From NCBI GenBank assembly GCA_038330145.1, contig JBBQNR010000001.1:60226-124225 (forward strand): a stretch of 64,000 nt of DNA, written 5' to 3'. Positions within the stretch are counted from its first letter, which is position 1; every line of letters starts with the position of its first letter. Source of the DNA: JBBQNR01 sp038330145. Its GTDB lineage: Bacteria > Actinomycetota > Thermoleophilia > Solirubrobacterales > JBBDJG01. Below, in pieces: positions 1-8,529 of this stretch. The notes below the pieces were generated by a model, which saw only the letters and a list, made by a program, of their open reading frames with translations, searched no databases and had not been told where the DNA came from. Position numbers and translations under genes: made by a program.

Positions 1-1298
1 TCCTCATCGGCGCGGTGCTGCTGGCTGCGTCGCTGCCGCTGATCGCGCTTCGCTTCCTGTCCCTGAAGCCGGGGTTGTTCCCCTTCCTGGTGGTCGGGGT
101 CATCGGGGGCGCGTACCTGCTGCGCAATCCGCGCTGGATCGTTCCCAGCTACATCGGTCTCGTCTGGACGTCGATCGATGCCGTCTACTTCGGCGGCCTC
201 CCGTCGCCGATCGAGACTTCCGGAATGTTGTTGCTCGGCTTCGCCGTTTACCAGGCGGCGCTGCGCTTCGGCTATGCCAAGGAGGTGCTGGTCGTCTGCG
301 CCTTCCTCGTGCTGCCGCTGCTGGCCGCCGGCCTCGTGAGCCCCGACGGGATGGAGGTGCCGGTCCCGCAGCTCAAGAACATCGCCTTCCTGTTCATCGT
401 GGCTCTGATCGTTCGCAGCATCGAGGACGTCGACCACGCCGCGATCACCCTTGCTTGCGTGGGCGTCTTCCTGGGCGCCGGCTCGATCTTCTCCGTCTTC
501 GTGCATCCGACGCCGCTGTTCCCGCTGAAGGCGAATGACATCCCCTTCATTCCCATAACCCCGCGGGCGGCCGGGCCCGTCGGCGACCCCAACTTCTTCG
601 CGCTCGTGATGGCCTCGCTGGTGCCGTTCGGCATGTACCTGATCGCGCGCGGGGCCAGGCGGCAGCTGCTCGGCATCCTCTCGGTCCTGGTCGTCCTGGG
701 CGGTGTCTTCGCCACCGGCTCGCGCGGCGGCATGATCGCCTCCGGCGCTGCCATCGTCGGCGCGGGGCTGATCATGCCGGTCTTCCGCATCCGCGTCGCG
801 GCGGCCACGGTCGTGATCGGAGCCATCATCGCGCTACCGCTGTTCGCGGCGCAGACTCAGGACGCCAACGCGCGCTCGGTCGAGGGCCGTTTGACCGAGA
901 ACCTGGTCGCGGTGGCGATGTTCGCCGATTACCCGGTGACCGGCGTGGGTCCGGGAATGTTCCCCGATCACTACCGTGACTACAGCCGCAACATCGGCAA
1001 CGACCCGCGCACGGAGCGCGAGGCGCACAGCCTGCCGCTTGAGGTTGCGGCCGAGCAGGGCCTGGCCGGCTTGATCGGCTTCACGCTCGCCTTCCTGACC
1101 GTGTTCCGGTTCGCCTACGCTCGCGGGGTCTGGAGGCTGCTGATCGGCAGAACGGTGACGCTTTCGATCGTCACCTACATGATCGCCAGTCTCTTCCTGC
1201 ACGGAAGCGAGATCCGCCTGCTGTGGGTGCTGCTGGGAATGCTGCTCGGGCTCGGCTGGGCCGCCAAGGAGAAGCCGCCCAGGACGTTGCTCGGTTGA
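1..1298 (+). CDS. O-antigen ligase / Wzy-like polysaccharide polymerase, 5' partial
   Basis: Multi-pass membrane protein of the O-antigen ligase/polymerase (Wzy_C) type, expected to polymerise or transfer lipid-linked glycan on the outer face of the membrane. The reading frame is open from the window edge; a GTG at 15 exists but has no ribosome site, so the true start is probably upstream. At least 10 hydrophobic segments are visible. The large periplasmic loop has the family signature GVGPGMFPDHY followed by EAHSLPLEVAAEQGLAG, corresponding to the H-x-x-(Y/L)-E pattern of Wzy_C. An Arg-rich GSRGG segment lies in the preceding cytoplasmic/TM region. The stop (TGA, 1296-1298) overlaps the TTG start of the next gene, so the two are probably co-translated. 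The exact glycan cannot be deduced. Confidence 0.82.
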   Translation, partial: LIGAVLLAASLPLIALRFLSLKPGLFPFLVVGVIGGAYLLRNPRWIVPSYIGLVWTSIDAVYFGGLPSPIETSGMLLLGFAVYQAALRFGYAKEVLVVCAFLVLPLLAAGLVSPDGMEVPVPQLKNIAFLFIVALIVRSIEDVDHAAITLACVGVFLGAGSIFSVFVHPTPLFPLKANDIPFIPITPRAAGPVGDPNFFALVMASLVPFGMYLIARGARRQLLGILSVLVVLGGVFATGSRGGMIASGAAIVGAGLIMPVFRIRVAAATVVIGAIIALPLFAAQTQDANARSVEGRLTENLVAVAMFADYPVTGVGPGMFPDHYRDYSRNIGNDPRTEREAHSLPLEVAAEQGLAGLIGFTLAFLTVFRFAYARGVWRLLIGRTVTLSIVTYMIASLFLHGSEIRLLWVLLGMLLGLGWAAKEKPPRTLLG

Positions 1299-2380
1299 GC
1301 GCCCGGGCTGCCTGCTTCTGGGCCAGCGCCGCCGGCGCAGGCTGGGTGCTGGTCGGCTACCCGCTGGCGCTGATGCTGCTCCCGGAGCGCCGCTGGTCGC
1401 AGGGCGACGGCGACCCGGCGGTGTCGATCCTGATCCCCGCCTACCGTGAGCGCGAGGCGCTGCGCGACAAGCTGCGCGCGCTGTCGGAGCTCGACTACCC
1501 GGCTGATCGGCTGCAGGTCATCGTCACCGTCGACGAGGACGAGGAGCTGGCCCGGATAGCGCGCGACGCGCGGCCCGACGCGACGGTGCTGTTCTCCGCC
1601 GAGCGAGCCGGCAAGGCGGCCGCCCTCAGCCGCGGCCTCGAGGCCGCCAGCGGCGACATCGTGTTGATGACCGACGCGAACAACCTGCTCGACAGCGGCA
1701 GCGTGCGCGCCGCGGTGCGCCACTTCGCCGAGCCCGAGGTGGCCGCGGTCGCCGGGCGCAGGGGAGAGCGCGACAGCGCCTACGATCGCTACGAGCACAT
1801 GATCCGCACGCTCGAGAGCCGTTCCGGGAGCGTGGCGGCGATGTCGGGCGAGTTCATGGCGGTTCGCAAGGAGCAGTTGCCGGCCTTCCCGGAGCACGTC
1901 GTCAACGACGACTTCTGGCTGCTGTGTCACCTCGTGCGCCACGGTGGCCGTGTCGTCTACGAACCGGCGGCTTCTTCGCGTGAGGACGCCGTCCCGGTCG
2001 CGGGTGAGGTGGCGCGACGAACGCGCATGAGCGCGGGCCGCGTGATGGCGCTGTCCGAGCTGCGCGACCTGCCGCCCGGCTTCGCCTGGCGCGCGCTGTC
2101 GCACAAGTACGGGCGGTTGGCGCTTCCCTTCCTGCTGCTGGGCGCCCTGCTGGCCTCGCTGTCGCTGTCGCAGCGCCGCGGCTATCGCGCGCTGGCCGGC
2201 GCTCAGGTTGCGCTCTATGCGTCCGGTGCGCTGGCGGTCAGCGTCAGGGTCCCGCCCGGCCGTGCCGGCAGGCTGGCGCGAGCGGCGGGCCAGTTCACGC
2301 TCGGCAACGCCGCGGTCGGGCTAGGAGTCGTGCGCGGGCTGCGCGGGCGCCAGAGCGTTCACTGGGACCCCGTGCGCTGA
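1295..2380 (+). CDS. Family 2 glycosyltransferase, membrane-anchored
   Basis: Inverting GT2 enzyme of 361 aa, probably cytoplasmic with C-terminal membrane helices, adding a sugar to a lipid-linked precursor. The GT-A fold shows VSILIPAYRE near residue 40, a DxD-like MTDANN, the NDDFW acceptor/base region and an RRTRM stretch equivalent to Q-x-x-R-W. About three hydrophobic segments follow from residue 270. I chose the TTG at 1295, which overlaps the preceding TGA (TTGA); the longer reading from 1223 lies inside the upstream polymerase. The 3' end overlaps the convergent glycosyltransferase at 2359 by 22 bp. The donor and acceptor are unknown. Confidence 0.8.
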   Translation: MSARAACFWASAAGAGWVLVGYPLALMLLPERRWSQGDGDPAVSILIPAYREREALRDKLRALSELDYPADRLQVIVTVDEDEELARIARDARPDATVLFSAERAGKAAALSRGLEAASGDIVLMTDANNLLDSGSVRAAVRHFAEPEVAAVAGRRGERDSAYDRYEHMIRTLESRSGSVAAMSGEFMAVRKEQLPAFPEHVVNDDFWLLCHLVRHGGRVVYEPAASSREDAVPVAGEVARRTRMSAGRVMALSELRDLPPGFAWRALSHKYGRLALPFLLLGALLASLSLSQRRGYRALAGAQVALYASGALAVSVRVPPGRAGRLARAAGQFTLGNAAVGLGVVRGLRGRQSVHWDPVR

Positions 2381-3561
2381 GTTTCGGCCGGGGCGTCCTG
2401 CTGGGGCGCGGAGTCGGTGTCGCGTCCCGTGATGAAATCGGCCAGGCGACGGCACTCGGCTTCCATCGTGTAACGGCGGACGTGCCTTTGGCCGGCATCC
2501 ACCATGCGCTCGCGCAGCGTCCCGTCCTGGGCCAGGCGCGAGAGCGAGTCGACGGCGGCGCCCACGTCGCCAGGCTCGATCAGCAGCGCGCTGTCGCCGA
2601 TCGCCTCGGCGACGCCGCCGACGGAGGTCGCGACCACCGGCAGCGCGGCGGCCATCGCCTCCAACAGCACCTGCGGCAGGCCTTCGGTCCAGGAGACGTG
2701 CAGGAAGAAGTGCCCGGCGCGGTAGACCTCGACGAGCCCGTCGTCGATCGGCACGTGGCCCTTCAGCTCGACCACCGACGCGACGTCGAGCTCGGCGAGG
2801 CGGCGCTCCAGGTCCTCCTCCAGCGGCCCGTCGCCGCAGACCACCAGCCTCCAGCGCGGGTCGCGCTCGTGCAGGCGGGCAATCACCTCCGCCAGCATGA
2901 GCGGGTTCTTCTCCGGGTCCAGCCGGCCGACGCTGACGATCCGCAGCTCGCCGTCGTAGGAGCGGTCGAGCTGGCCCGGATCGACGATGTCGTGGTCGCG
3001 CACGAGCGAGACCGAGATCTCGAGCAGCCGAGGCGCGGCGGCGTAGTTGCGCGCGAGCTGGGGTCCGACGACGACGATCGGGAGCCTGCGGGCGAGCAGC
3101 CGGTAGGCGTGCTCCAGCAGGTCGCCCGCGAGGTGGATCCAGCGCTTTCCGGGCCGGCGGTTGCGAATGTACTGCGGCATGTCCTGGCGCACGCCGAGCA
3201 CCACGCGCTTGCGTCTGAGGAGCGCCAGCAGCACATATGCGAGCGAGAGCGGATACGGGCCCAGCAGCCAGACGGCGTCGACGTCGCGCAGCGTTCGCCA
3301 GTAGACGCGCAGCGAGCCGGCGAAGGTGCCTGCCGCCTGCAGCGGGTTGGACGCGTCGGCATGGTAGGGCAACGGCACGAAGTCGATCTCGTCGGCGAGC
3401 CGATAGTGCGAGCGGTGGGGCTCGGGGCTGAGGCGGCCGAGCACGATCAGGCTGTCGAGCGAGCGCGCGAGCTGGCCCAGGAAGACGACGAACGCGCGCG
3501 CCGCGTAGATCGAGTCGCCGTGGCGCCAGTAGGCCTGGTCGGTGTGGACGGCGACGCGCAT
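2359..3561 (-). CDS. Family 4 glycosyltransferase
   Basis: GT-B fold retaining glycosyltransferase of about 400 aa. The C-terminal half carries the GT4 hallmarks: RIVSVGRLDPEKNP, LVVCGDGPLEEDLE, LKGHVP, then SWTEGLPQVLLEAMAAALPVV containing the E-x7-E pair that binds the nucleotide-sugar, followed by ATSVGG. The N-terminal domain is less conserved, as expected for the acceptor domain. The ATG at 3559-3561 starts MRVAVHTDQ, which looks like a normal Rossmann beginning. The longer frame extending to 4872 runs antisense through another glycosyltransferase and is rejected. It is divergent from the next GT4 gene with only 45 bp between starts, so the two promoters must be compact or overlapping. 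Confidence 0.86.
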   Translation of the reverse strand: MRVAVHTDQAYWRHGDSIYAARAFVVFLGQLARSLDSLIVLGRLSPEPHRSHYRLADEIDFVPLPYHADASNPLQAAGTFAGSLRVYWRTLRDVDAVWLLGPYPLSLAYVLLALLRRKRVVLGVRQDMPQYIRNRRPGKRWIHLAGDLLEHAYRLLARRLPIVVVGPQLARNYAAAPRLLEISVSLVRDHDIVDPGQLDRSYDGELRIVSVGRLDPEKNPLMLAEVIARLHERDPRWRLVVCGDGPLEEDLERRLAELDVASVVELKGHVPIDDGLVEVYRAGHFFLHVSWTEGLPQVLLEAMAAALPVVATSVGGVAEAIGDSALLIEPGDVGAAVDSLSRLAQDGTLRERMVDAGQRHVRRYTMEAECRRLADFITGRDTDSAPQQDAPAETQRTGSQ

Positions 3562-3606
3562 GCGCCGGCCAATGATATGCCTGCGCCGTCCCGTACCATC
3601 GAATCG

Positions 3607-4791
3607 ATGACCGCGAGCCCGAGTCGCCCGATACGGGTTCACGCGCTGATCTCGTCGCTGACCTGGGGCGGTGCGGAGATGCTGCTGGCGGAGTTCGCGG
3701 CCGGCGCGCCCTCCGCCGGAATCGAGCTGTCGGTCGGCTTTCTCGAGGACCGCGACGGCAGCCCGGCGGCCGGCCGGCTGAGAGAGCGCGGGGTGGAGCC
3801 GGTGCTGGCGGCGATCAAGGGGCCGATGCCGCTGCTCAACCGGTCCGACCACCAAACCGTGCGGCGGCACCTGGCAGACGTACGGCCCGACATCCTGCAC
3901 ACGCACCTCGGCTACGCGGACATGCTCGGCGGCCTGGCTGCGCGCTCGCTGGGGATCCCGGCCATCTCCACCATCCACATAATGGAGTGGCGGCGCGACC
4001 TGCGCGACACGCGCAACTTCGCAAAGGAGCGCCTGATGAGCCTCGTGAGACGGCGATACATCAAGACGGTCGTGGCGGTGTCCGACGCGGCGCGCCGTGC
4101 GTATCTCGACACCGGCTGGGACACCGAGAAGCGCGTCGTCACCGTTCACAACGGCATCGTCGCCGAGCCGAGACCGGGCGCGGGGCGAGCGGTGCGGGAG
4201 CAACTCGGGTTGGCGCCCGACGACACGGTTGCGGTGATGCTGACGGTGCTGCGCCGGGGCAAGGGGCACGACGTCGCCACCGCCGCTGTCGCATCGCTGC
4301 GCGAGCGTTTCCCGAAGCTGAGCCTCGTGATCGCCGGCGACGGGCCCGACAGGGCCGAGATCGAGCGGCTGGCGGGGCCGCTGGGAGACGCCGCCGTGAT
4401 GGCGGGTCACCGCGACGACGTGATGGCGCTCCTGGACGCCGCCGACATTCTGTTGCACCCGACGTACGTCGACGCCTTTCCGACCGCGCTGCTGGAGGCG
4501 ATGGCGGTCGGCCTGCCGATCGTGGCAAGCGCGGTGGGGGGGATCCCCGAGATCGTCGACCCCGGTCGCACCGGTCTGCTGGTCGACGCGCCGCCGCAGG
4601 CCGGCCAGGTGGCCGATAGTCTCGCCCGCCTGCTCGAAGACGGCGAGCTTCGCTCCCGCCTCGGTGCAGCCGGCCGCGAGCGCTTCGAGCGCGAGTTCAC
4701 CGCCGAGGCCTGGGCCGCCCGCATGCGCGGCGTTTACGAGGCGGCGATGACCCCAAACGGTGGCCCGCGCCCGCCGGTACACAATCCCTGA
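3607..4791 (+). CDS. Family 4 glycosyltransferase
   Basis: GT4/GT1-type retaining glycosyltransferase of 394 aa. Visible motifs are WGGAEMLLAEFAAG near residue 20 (glycine-rich acceptor loop), ILHTHLGYADMLGG, VVAVSDAAR, VHNGI, LVIAGDGPDRAEIE, GHRDDV and DAFPTALLEAMAVGLPIV with the E-x7-E motif. This resembles WcaL/ExpE-like enzymes acting on undecaprenyl-linked sugars; the sugar is not deducible. The ATG at 3607 begins MTASPSRPIRVHALISS. The much longer same-frame reading from 2482 is the antisense of the neighbouring glycosyltransferase and is rejected. It lies 37 bp upstream of the flippase gene, probably in one transcript. Confidence 0.87.
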   Translation: MTASPSRPIRVHALISSLTWGGAEMLLAEFAAGAPSAGIELSVGFLEDRDGSPAAGRLRERGVEPVLAAIKGPMPLLNRSDHQTVRRHLADVRPDILHTHLGYADMLGGLAARSLGIPAISTIHIMEWRRDLRDTRNFAKERLMSLVRRRYIKTVVAVSDAARRAYLDTGWDTEKRVVTVHNGIVAEPRPGAGRAVREQLGLAPDDTVAVMLTVLRRGKGHDVATAAVASLRERFPKLSLVIAGDGPDRAEIERLAGPLGDAAVMAGHRDDVMALLDAADILLHPTYVDAFPTALLEAMAVGLPIVASAVGGIPEIVDPGRTGLLVDAPPQAGQVADSLARLLEDGELRSRLGAAGRERFEREFTAEAWAARMRGVYEAAMTPNGGPRPPVHNP

Positions 4792-4828
4792 CCCCGGCCG
4801 AGAATAAGGAGATGAGAAGCACGGGACC

Positions 4829-6313
4829 ATGGCTTCGAGCCGCAGCCTAGGCACCCGCACGCTCCGGGGCATGTTCTGGGCCTACGGGTCCTACGTCGGC
4901 GGACGCCTGCTGACGCTGCTGGCGACGGCGATCCTGGCGCGACTGCTGACGCCACGCGAGTTCGGCCTCGTCGCGCTGGCGATCCTGTTCATGTTCCTGC
5001 TCGAGACGCTGGCCGACCTGGGCGTCTCGCAGGCGCTGGTGATCGTGAAGGAGGAGGATGAGCTCGAGCACGCCGAGACGGTGTTCGTGTGGAGCATCGC
5101 CCTGGGAGCGGCGTTCTCGATCATCACCGCGGCGGCGAGCCCGTTGGCGGCTTCCTTCTTCGACCAGCCGGGCCTGACCGCGCTGCTTGCGGTGCTGGGA
5201 CTGCGGTTCTTCATCCGTTCGATCGGGGCCACCCACTTCACGCTGGCCCAGAAGCGAATCGACTTCCGCCCACGTACCGCCGCGCAGCTGTCGGACGTGA
5301 CCCTGCGCGGCCTGACCGCGATCGGCTTCGCGATCGCGGGCTTCGGGGCCTGGAGCCTGGTGCTCGGCTACATCGTGGGCAGCGTCGCGTCGACGGTGGT
5401 GCTCTGGGTGATGGTGAAGTGGCGCCCGCGCCTGAAGCCACAACGAGCTCACCTGCCCCAGCTGCTGCGCTTCGGCGGAACGCTGACCGGCCTCAACCTG
5501 TTGACCGCGATGGAGACGAATCTCGACTTCATCTTCATCGGTCGCTTTCTGACCGCCAGCGACCTGGGCCTCTACTCGCTCGGGTTCCGGCTGCCGGAGC
5601 TTCTGATCCTCAACCTCTCGGTGGTCGCCGGCCAGGTGCTTTTCCCGGCCTTCGCATCGATCGAGCGCGAGGACCTGAGCAGGGCGTTCAGGGTTTCGCT
5701 GCGTTACACGCTGATGATCGCGCTGCCGATGGCCGCCGGGCTTGCTGTGCTCGCGCACCCGTTCATCCTTGCCCTGTTCGGCGACCAGTGGGAGGGCTCC
5801 GTTCCCGCGATGCGGGTATTGACGCTCTACGCGCTGGCAGTCGCGATCTCGATTCCCGGGGGCACCATCTTCAAGGCGATGGGCCGTGCCGGCATCCTGC
5901 TCGTCATCGGCATGCCCGAGGCGATCCTGCTGTTCGCCGCGATCTGGACCTTCGTGGACCACGGCATCGTTGCGGTCGCGGCCTGCATGGCCGGCGTGAT
6001 GGGGGCGGTGGCGCTGATAAACACGGGGCTGGCCATGGGGAAGCTGGGCGTCGGGCCGAGCGCGGTCTGGAGGCTGCTCTGGCCACCGCTGCTGGCGACG
6101 GCGGGCATGGCGGCGGTGCTGTTTCCGATCGAACGCGCGATCGACTCGCCCTGGCCGGCCCTCCTGATCGGCGGCGTCGCGGGCGGCCTGACCTATCTCG
6201 GGCTGCTGTGGCTGTTCGCTCGCGACGCGCTGATCAGGCTGCGCGACATCGCGCGCGGGCAGAACGGCGGACGTGGAGACGAAGGCACGCCGGGCACCGA
6301 CGCGGTGGCCTGA
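4829..6313 (+). CDS. Wzx/TuaB-type polysaccharide flippase (MOP superfamily)
   Basis: Integral membrane protein of 494 aa with roughly 12-14 hydrophobic segments, starting LRGMFWAYGSYVGGR and TAILARLLTPREFGL, typical of the lipid-linked oligosaccharide exporters (Polysacc_synt family). Such proteins flip undecaprenyl-linked repeat units across the membrane. With the Wzy-like polymerase and several glycosyltransferases alongside, this completes a Wzx/Wzy-type export set. A purine-rich AAGGAG lies at 4806-4811, rather far from the ATG at 4829; an ATG at 4812 is out of frame. The C-terminal 25 residues are hydrophilic and Gly/Arg-rich. Confidence 0.87.
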   Translation: MASSRSLGTRTLRGMFWAYGSYVGGRLLTLLATAILARLLTPREFGLVALAILFMFLLETLADLGVSQALVIVKEEDELEHAETVFVWSIALGAAFSIITAAASPLAASFFDQPGLTALLAVLGLRFFIRSIGATHFTLAQKRIDFRPRTAAQLSDVTLRGLTAIGFAIAGFGAWSLVLGYIVGSVASTVVLWVMVKWRPRLKPQRAHLPQLLRFGGTLTGLNLLTAMETNLDFIFIGRFLTASDLGLYSLGFRLPELLILNLSVVAGQVLFPAFASIEREDLSRAFRVSLRYTLMIALPMAAGLAVLAHPFILALFGDQWEGSVPAMRVLTLYALAVAISIPGGTIFKAMGRAGILLVIGMPEAILLFAAIWTFVDHGIVAVAACMAGVMGAVALINTGLAMGKLGVGPSAVWRLLWPPLLATAGMAAVLFPIERAIDSPWPALLIGGVAGGLTYLGLLWLFARDALIRLRDIARGQNGGRGDEGTPGTDAVA

Positions 6314-6436
6314 TTCTTCGCCGCGTGGCGGGTCCGCAGGCGGGTGAGGCGATTTCAGTAGACAAGCGTTGGACGCGCTACGCAGCCGGTCTCGGCGGTG
6401 AATTGGACGTCCGTTGGACGGTGGCAAAGATCACCC

Positions 6437-6466
6437 TTGAGTGGGCGCATGGGGAGTCGATGTAAT
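6437..6466 (+). promoter_or_regulatory. Sigma-70-type promoter of the GEMM riboswitch transcript
   Basis: A TTGAGT box at 6437-6442 and a TGTAAT box at 6461-6466 are separated by 18 bp, close to the TTGACA-17-TATAAT consensus. Transcription would start near 6473, about a dozen bases before the c-di-GMP aptamer. The placement relative to the aptamer supports it. Confidence 0.55.
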
Positions 6467-6484
6467 TCACGGATCGCAAATAGC

Positions 6485-6585
6485 TGCCTCCCGATAAAGG
6501 CAAACCCGTCGTAAGGCGGGGACGCAAAGCCAACGGGGCCCCCGCGAAGCATTTGCCAAGGGGTCGGCCGGGTTGCCGAAGGAAA
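6485..6585 (+). ncRNA. Cyclic-di-GMP-I (GEMM-I) riboswitch
   Basis: The conserved GEMM-I blocks are present in order: GGCAAACC (6499-6506), a short stem closed by a GTAA (GNRA) tetraloop, GGGACGCAAAGCC (6519-6531), a second GC-rich hairpin, and GGGTTGCCGAAGG at 6570-6582 closing P1 by pairing GGCAA with TTGCC. The two Gs before CAAACC are kept, including the position that is A in the cGAMP-responding variants, so c-di-GMP is the expected ligand. No terminator follows, and the start codon lies about 40 bases downstream of P1, so translational control is likely. The riboswitch precedes a secreted-protein gene in the exopolysaccharide cluster. Confidence 0.93.
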
Positions 6586-6623
6586 AAGGCGCGGGTGGTA
6601 GCGGACCCAAGGAAGGGGAACCT

Positions 6624-8153
6624 ATGCACCACACCCACCGTGAGCACACGCTCACGAGGAGCGCCTTTGGCGGGCTTGCCGCCCTGGCCGGCATCGCGGT
6701 GCTCCTCGTCGCCCTGGCCGCATCTCTGTCGATGCCGGCAGTGGCCGGAGCGAAGGACCGCTCCTTCACCGCAGTCAAGGTGAAGCACGGAGTGGCGACT
6801 TTCAGGTTGAAGCACGTATCGCCGCGGCAGATCCGCTCGGCGCACGTCCTCGGGCCCAAGGGCACGAAGCGGCTGTCGCTGAAGCGCATCCGTCGCGCTG
6901 CCCGGCGCGGCTACCTGCGCACCAGGATCTCGCGTCACGGCAAGCACAGGCTGCACGTGAGGTCCAAGCGGGCCCGTCGCTCTGCTTGGTCGAGGCGACG
7001 TTCCAAGAAGACCGACCCGACACCGCCGCCGACGACCACACCGCCACCGACCAACACGCCACCACCGACGAACACACCACCGCCGACCAACACGCCACCA
7101 CCGACGACCACACCACCGACCGACCCGATTCTGGTGATCGAGACGCCCGATCCTCCGACTCCCCCGGAGACCGGTGCCTGCACGACTGACCTGAATCAGT
7201 TCGCTCCCGGCCAATCGCCGGCGGCATGCTGGCGGGCGTACGCGGACACGAGCCCGTTCAACCGGCTGATACCGGCCGGCGCGCGTCTCACGTCCGATTC
7301 GTCGTCGCTTGTCGCGAATCTGCGTTCGGAGGGAAGCGGGCCCAAGAGCGGCAGGGCCAACATCCCCGAGGGCGACGACTACCACAAGAACATCTACTGG
7401 GCCCGCAGCACGGACCCGGAGTACACCGTCATCGGTGGCTCGACGACCGCACCCTACGACGTCGACGGCCGCAAGGTGCGCATGCCCGACGGAGCACGCC
7501 AGACTGCTGGCGGCGACGCCCATCTGGGCATCGTCTACAACGGCGAGGAGTGGTGCTTTTACCAGGCGTCGGTCAACCCGACGGCAAGGACGATCACCGT
7601 CAACTCCGGGCGACGGATCTCGCTCGCGGGCGACGGCCGCAACGCAGCCGCAACCTCGGCACGCTTCGGCTGTCTCGCGGGCCGCATCCGCTACCCGGAG
7701 TTCGCGGCCGGGCAGATCAACCACGCGATCTTCATGAGCGCGTCGACGACCGGCTCGGGCTTCGTCTACCCGGCACTGAAGTCGGACGGCCCCAAGGGCG
7801 CCGGCTATCCACCGATGGGAACGCGCTTCCAGCTCGATCCGTCCTACGCGACGGATGCATGGCTGGCAGGGTTCCCGGCGTGGAAGCGGGCGATCCTGCG
7901 CGCGCTGCGTGACTACGGTGGATACCTCGGTGACACCACCAGCGGCGGCTGGACGGCGATGCCGTTCGAGTCGGAGGTCGGGTACTACTCGTTCGGCCTA
8001 CCACGGCCGTTCGCAGCATATGCGAGCTCGCGTGACTCGACCGATGGCGACATCTCCCTGTCGGGAGGCACGTACTACTTCAACCTGGCGAGCGGCGTGG
8101 ACTGGTCCAGGCTGCGGGTCCTGGACCCGTGCGTCGCGCAGGGCACCTGCTAG
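6624..8153 (+). CDS. Secreted protein with Thr-Pro linker, unnamed family (paralogue 1), under c-di-GMP riboswitch
   Basis: Exported protein of 509 aa. The N-terminus has a basic stretch followed by a hydrophobic core and a likely signal-peptidase site after PAVAGA. A basic region of about 80 residues follows, then a Thr/Pro-rich linker built from PPPTNT units, then a globular C-terminal domain (about residue 190 to the end). That domain is shared with the genes at 8530 and 13471. Shared blocks include CWRAYADTSPFN, IYWARSTDPEY, GDGRNAAATSARFG, INHAIFM, YPPMGTRFQL and GGYLGDTTSG. I do not recognise a named domain. The ATG at 6624 has AAGGGGAA 5 bases upstream; a TTG at 6573 lies inside the riboswitch P1 and is rejected. 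The c-di-GMP control suggests a role in matrix, adhesion or wall modification (inference). Confidence 0.82.
   Translation: MHHTHREHTLTRSAFGGLAALAGIAVLLVALAASLSMPAVAGAKDRSFTAVKVKHGVATFRLKHVSPRQIRSAHVLGPKGTKRLSLKRIRRAARRGYLRTRISRHGKHRLHVRSKRARRSAWSRRRSKKTDPTPPPTTTPPPTNTPPPTNTPPPTNTPPPTTTPPTDPILVIETPDPPTPPETGACTTDLNQFAPGQSPAACWRAYADTSPFNRLIPAGARLTSDSSSLVANLRSEGSGPKSGRANIPEGDDYHKNIYWARSTDPEYTVIGGSTTAPYDVDGRKVRMPDGARQTAGGDAHLGIVYNGEEWCFYQASVNPTARTITVNSGRRISLAGDGRNAAATSARFGCLAGRIRYPEFAAGQINHAIFMSASTTGSGFVYPALKSDGPKGAGYPPMGTRFQLDPSYATDAWLAGFPAWKRAILRALRDYGGYLGDTTSGGWTAMPFESEVGYYSFGLPRPFAAYASSRDSTDGDISLSGGTYYFNLASGVDWSRLRVLDPCVAQGTC
7015..7128 (+). repeat. Thr-Pro-rich tandem repeat within coding sequence
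   Basis: About six imperfect 18-bp units encode PPPTNT/PPPTTT in the linker of the secreted protein. Such linkers usually separate a wall-spanning or anchoring region from a catalytic or binding domain, and can be glycosylated in actinobacteria (general knowledge). The near-identical units make copy-number variation possible. Confidence 0.8.
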
Positions 8154-8529
8154 GGCCCTCAAAACCGGACAAGAAGTAGTTCGAGGCGCCCGCTCCCGGA
8201 AGGGGGCGGGCGCCGCTCATTCCGCCTGTGAGCAAGATCGGCCCACATCACGCAATCCATGGCTACGCTGGGGGAGAGCAATGTCGCAAAGAGCGACTTT
8301 TCGCTCTACACCGGGGGTTTCCGGTTGTGCGTTGGTGCCCCGGGTTGACGTGTTATAGGGTGTTAGCTGTCTAGCTCTCGTGCCGTACCGCGCCATCAGC
8401 GTCCGGCGTAGGTGCGGCGGCGTCGCACTGCGGCAGGCATGAGCGATGCTCCGGCTGGGTATGGGGCAAGGACGAGTTGGCAAGCAAGCCGGCCCGAAGT
8501 TAGGGATGGCGAACGGGAAAACGGGAGGC
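8154..8529. other. Intergenic region upstream of secreted paralogue 2
   Basis: 376 bp without a gene. It holds the terminator hairpin at 8185-8214, a perfect GAGCGA-CTTT-TCGCTC hairpin at 8291-8306, a CCGGGG-rich potential stem around 8321-8344, and a possible promoter with TTGACG at 8345-8350. No GEMM or ydaO signature is present, so unlike paralogue 1 this gene does not appear to have a second-messenger riboswitch. Confidence 0.5.
8185..8214 (+). terminator. Strong GC hairpin after paralogue 1
   Basis: A 13-bp inverted repeat (8185-8197 pairing with 8202-8214, one G-T wobble) closes on a GGAA tetraloop, 31 bp after the stop codon. There is no T-tract, as is common for hairpin terminators in high-GC actinobacteria. 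Confidence 0.7.

Noticed and set aside
2482..3606. Upstream extension of the plus-strand glycosyltransferase
   Set aside because: It is the antisense of the minus-strand glycosyltransferase, with Arg/Gln/His-rich shadow composition.
4847..6427. Long minus-strand frame opposite the flippase
   Set aside because: Shadow frame of high-GC coding DNA: Arg/Gln-rich, no domain, and the plus strand encodes a clear membrane transporter.
6573..6623. TTG start for the riboswitch-controlled gene at 6573
   Set aside because: It lies inside the riboswitch P1 stem; the ATG at 6624 has a proper ribosome site and a normal signal peptide.
8215..8529. Second GEMM riboswitch before secreted paralogue 2
   Set aside because: Neither CAAACC nor ACGCAAAGCC is present in the leader.
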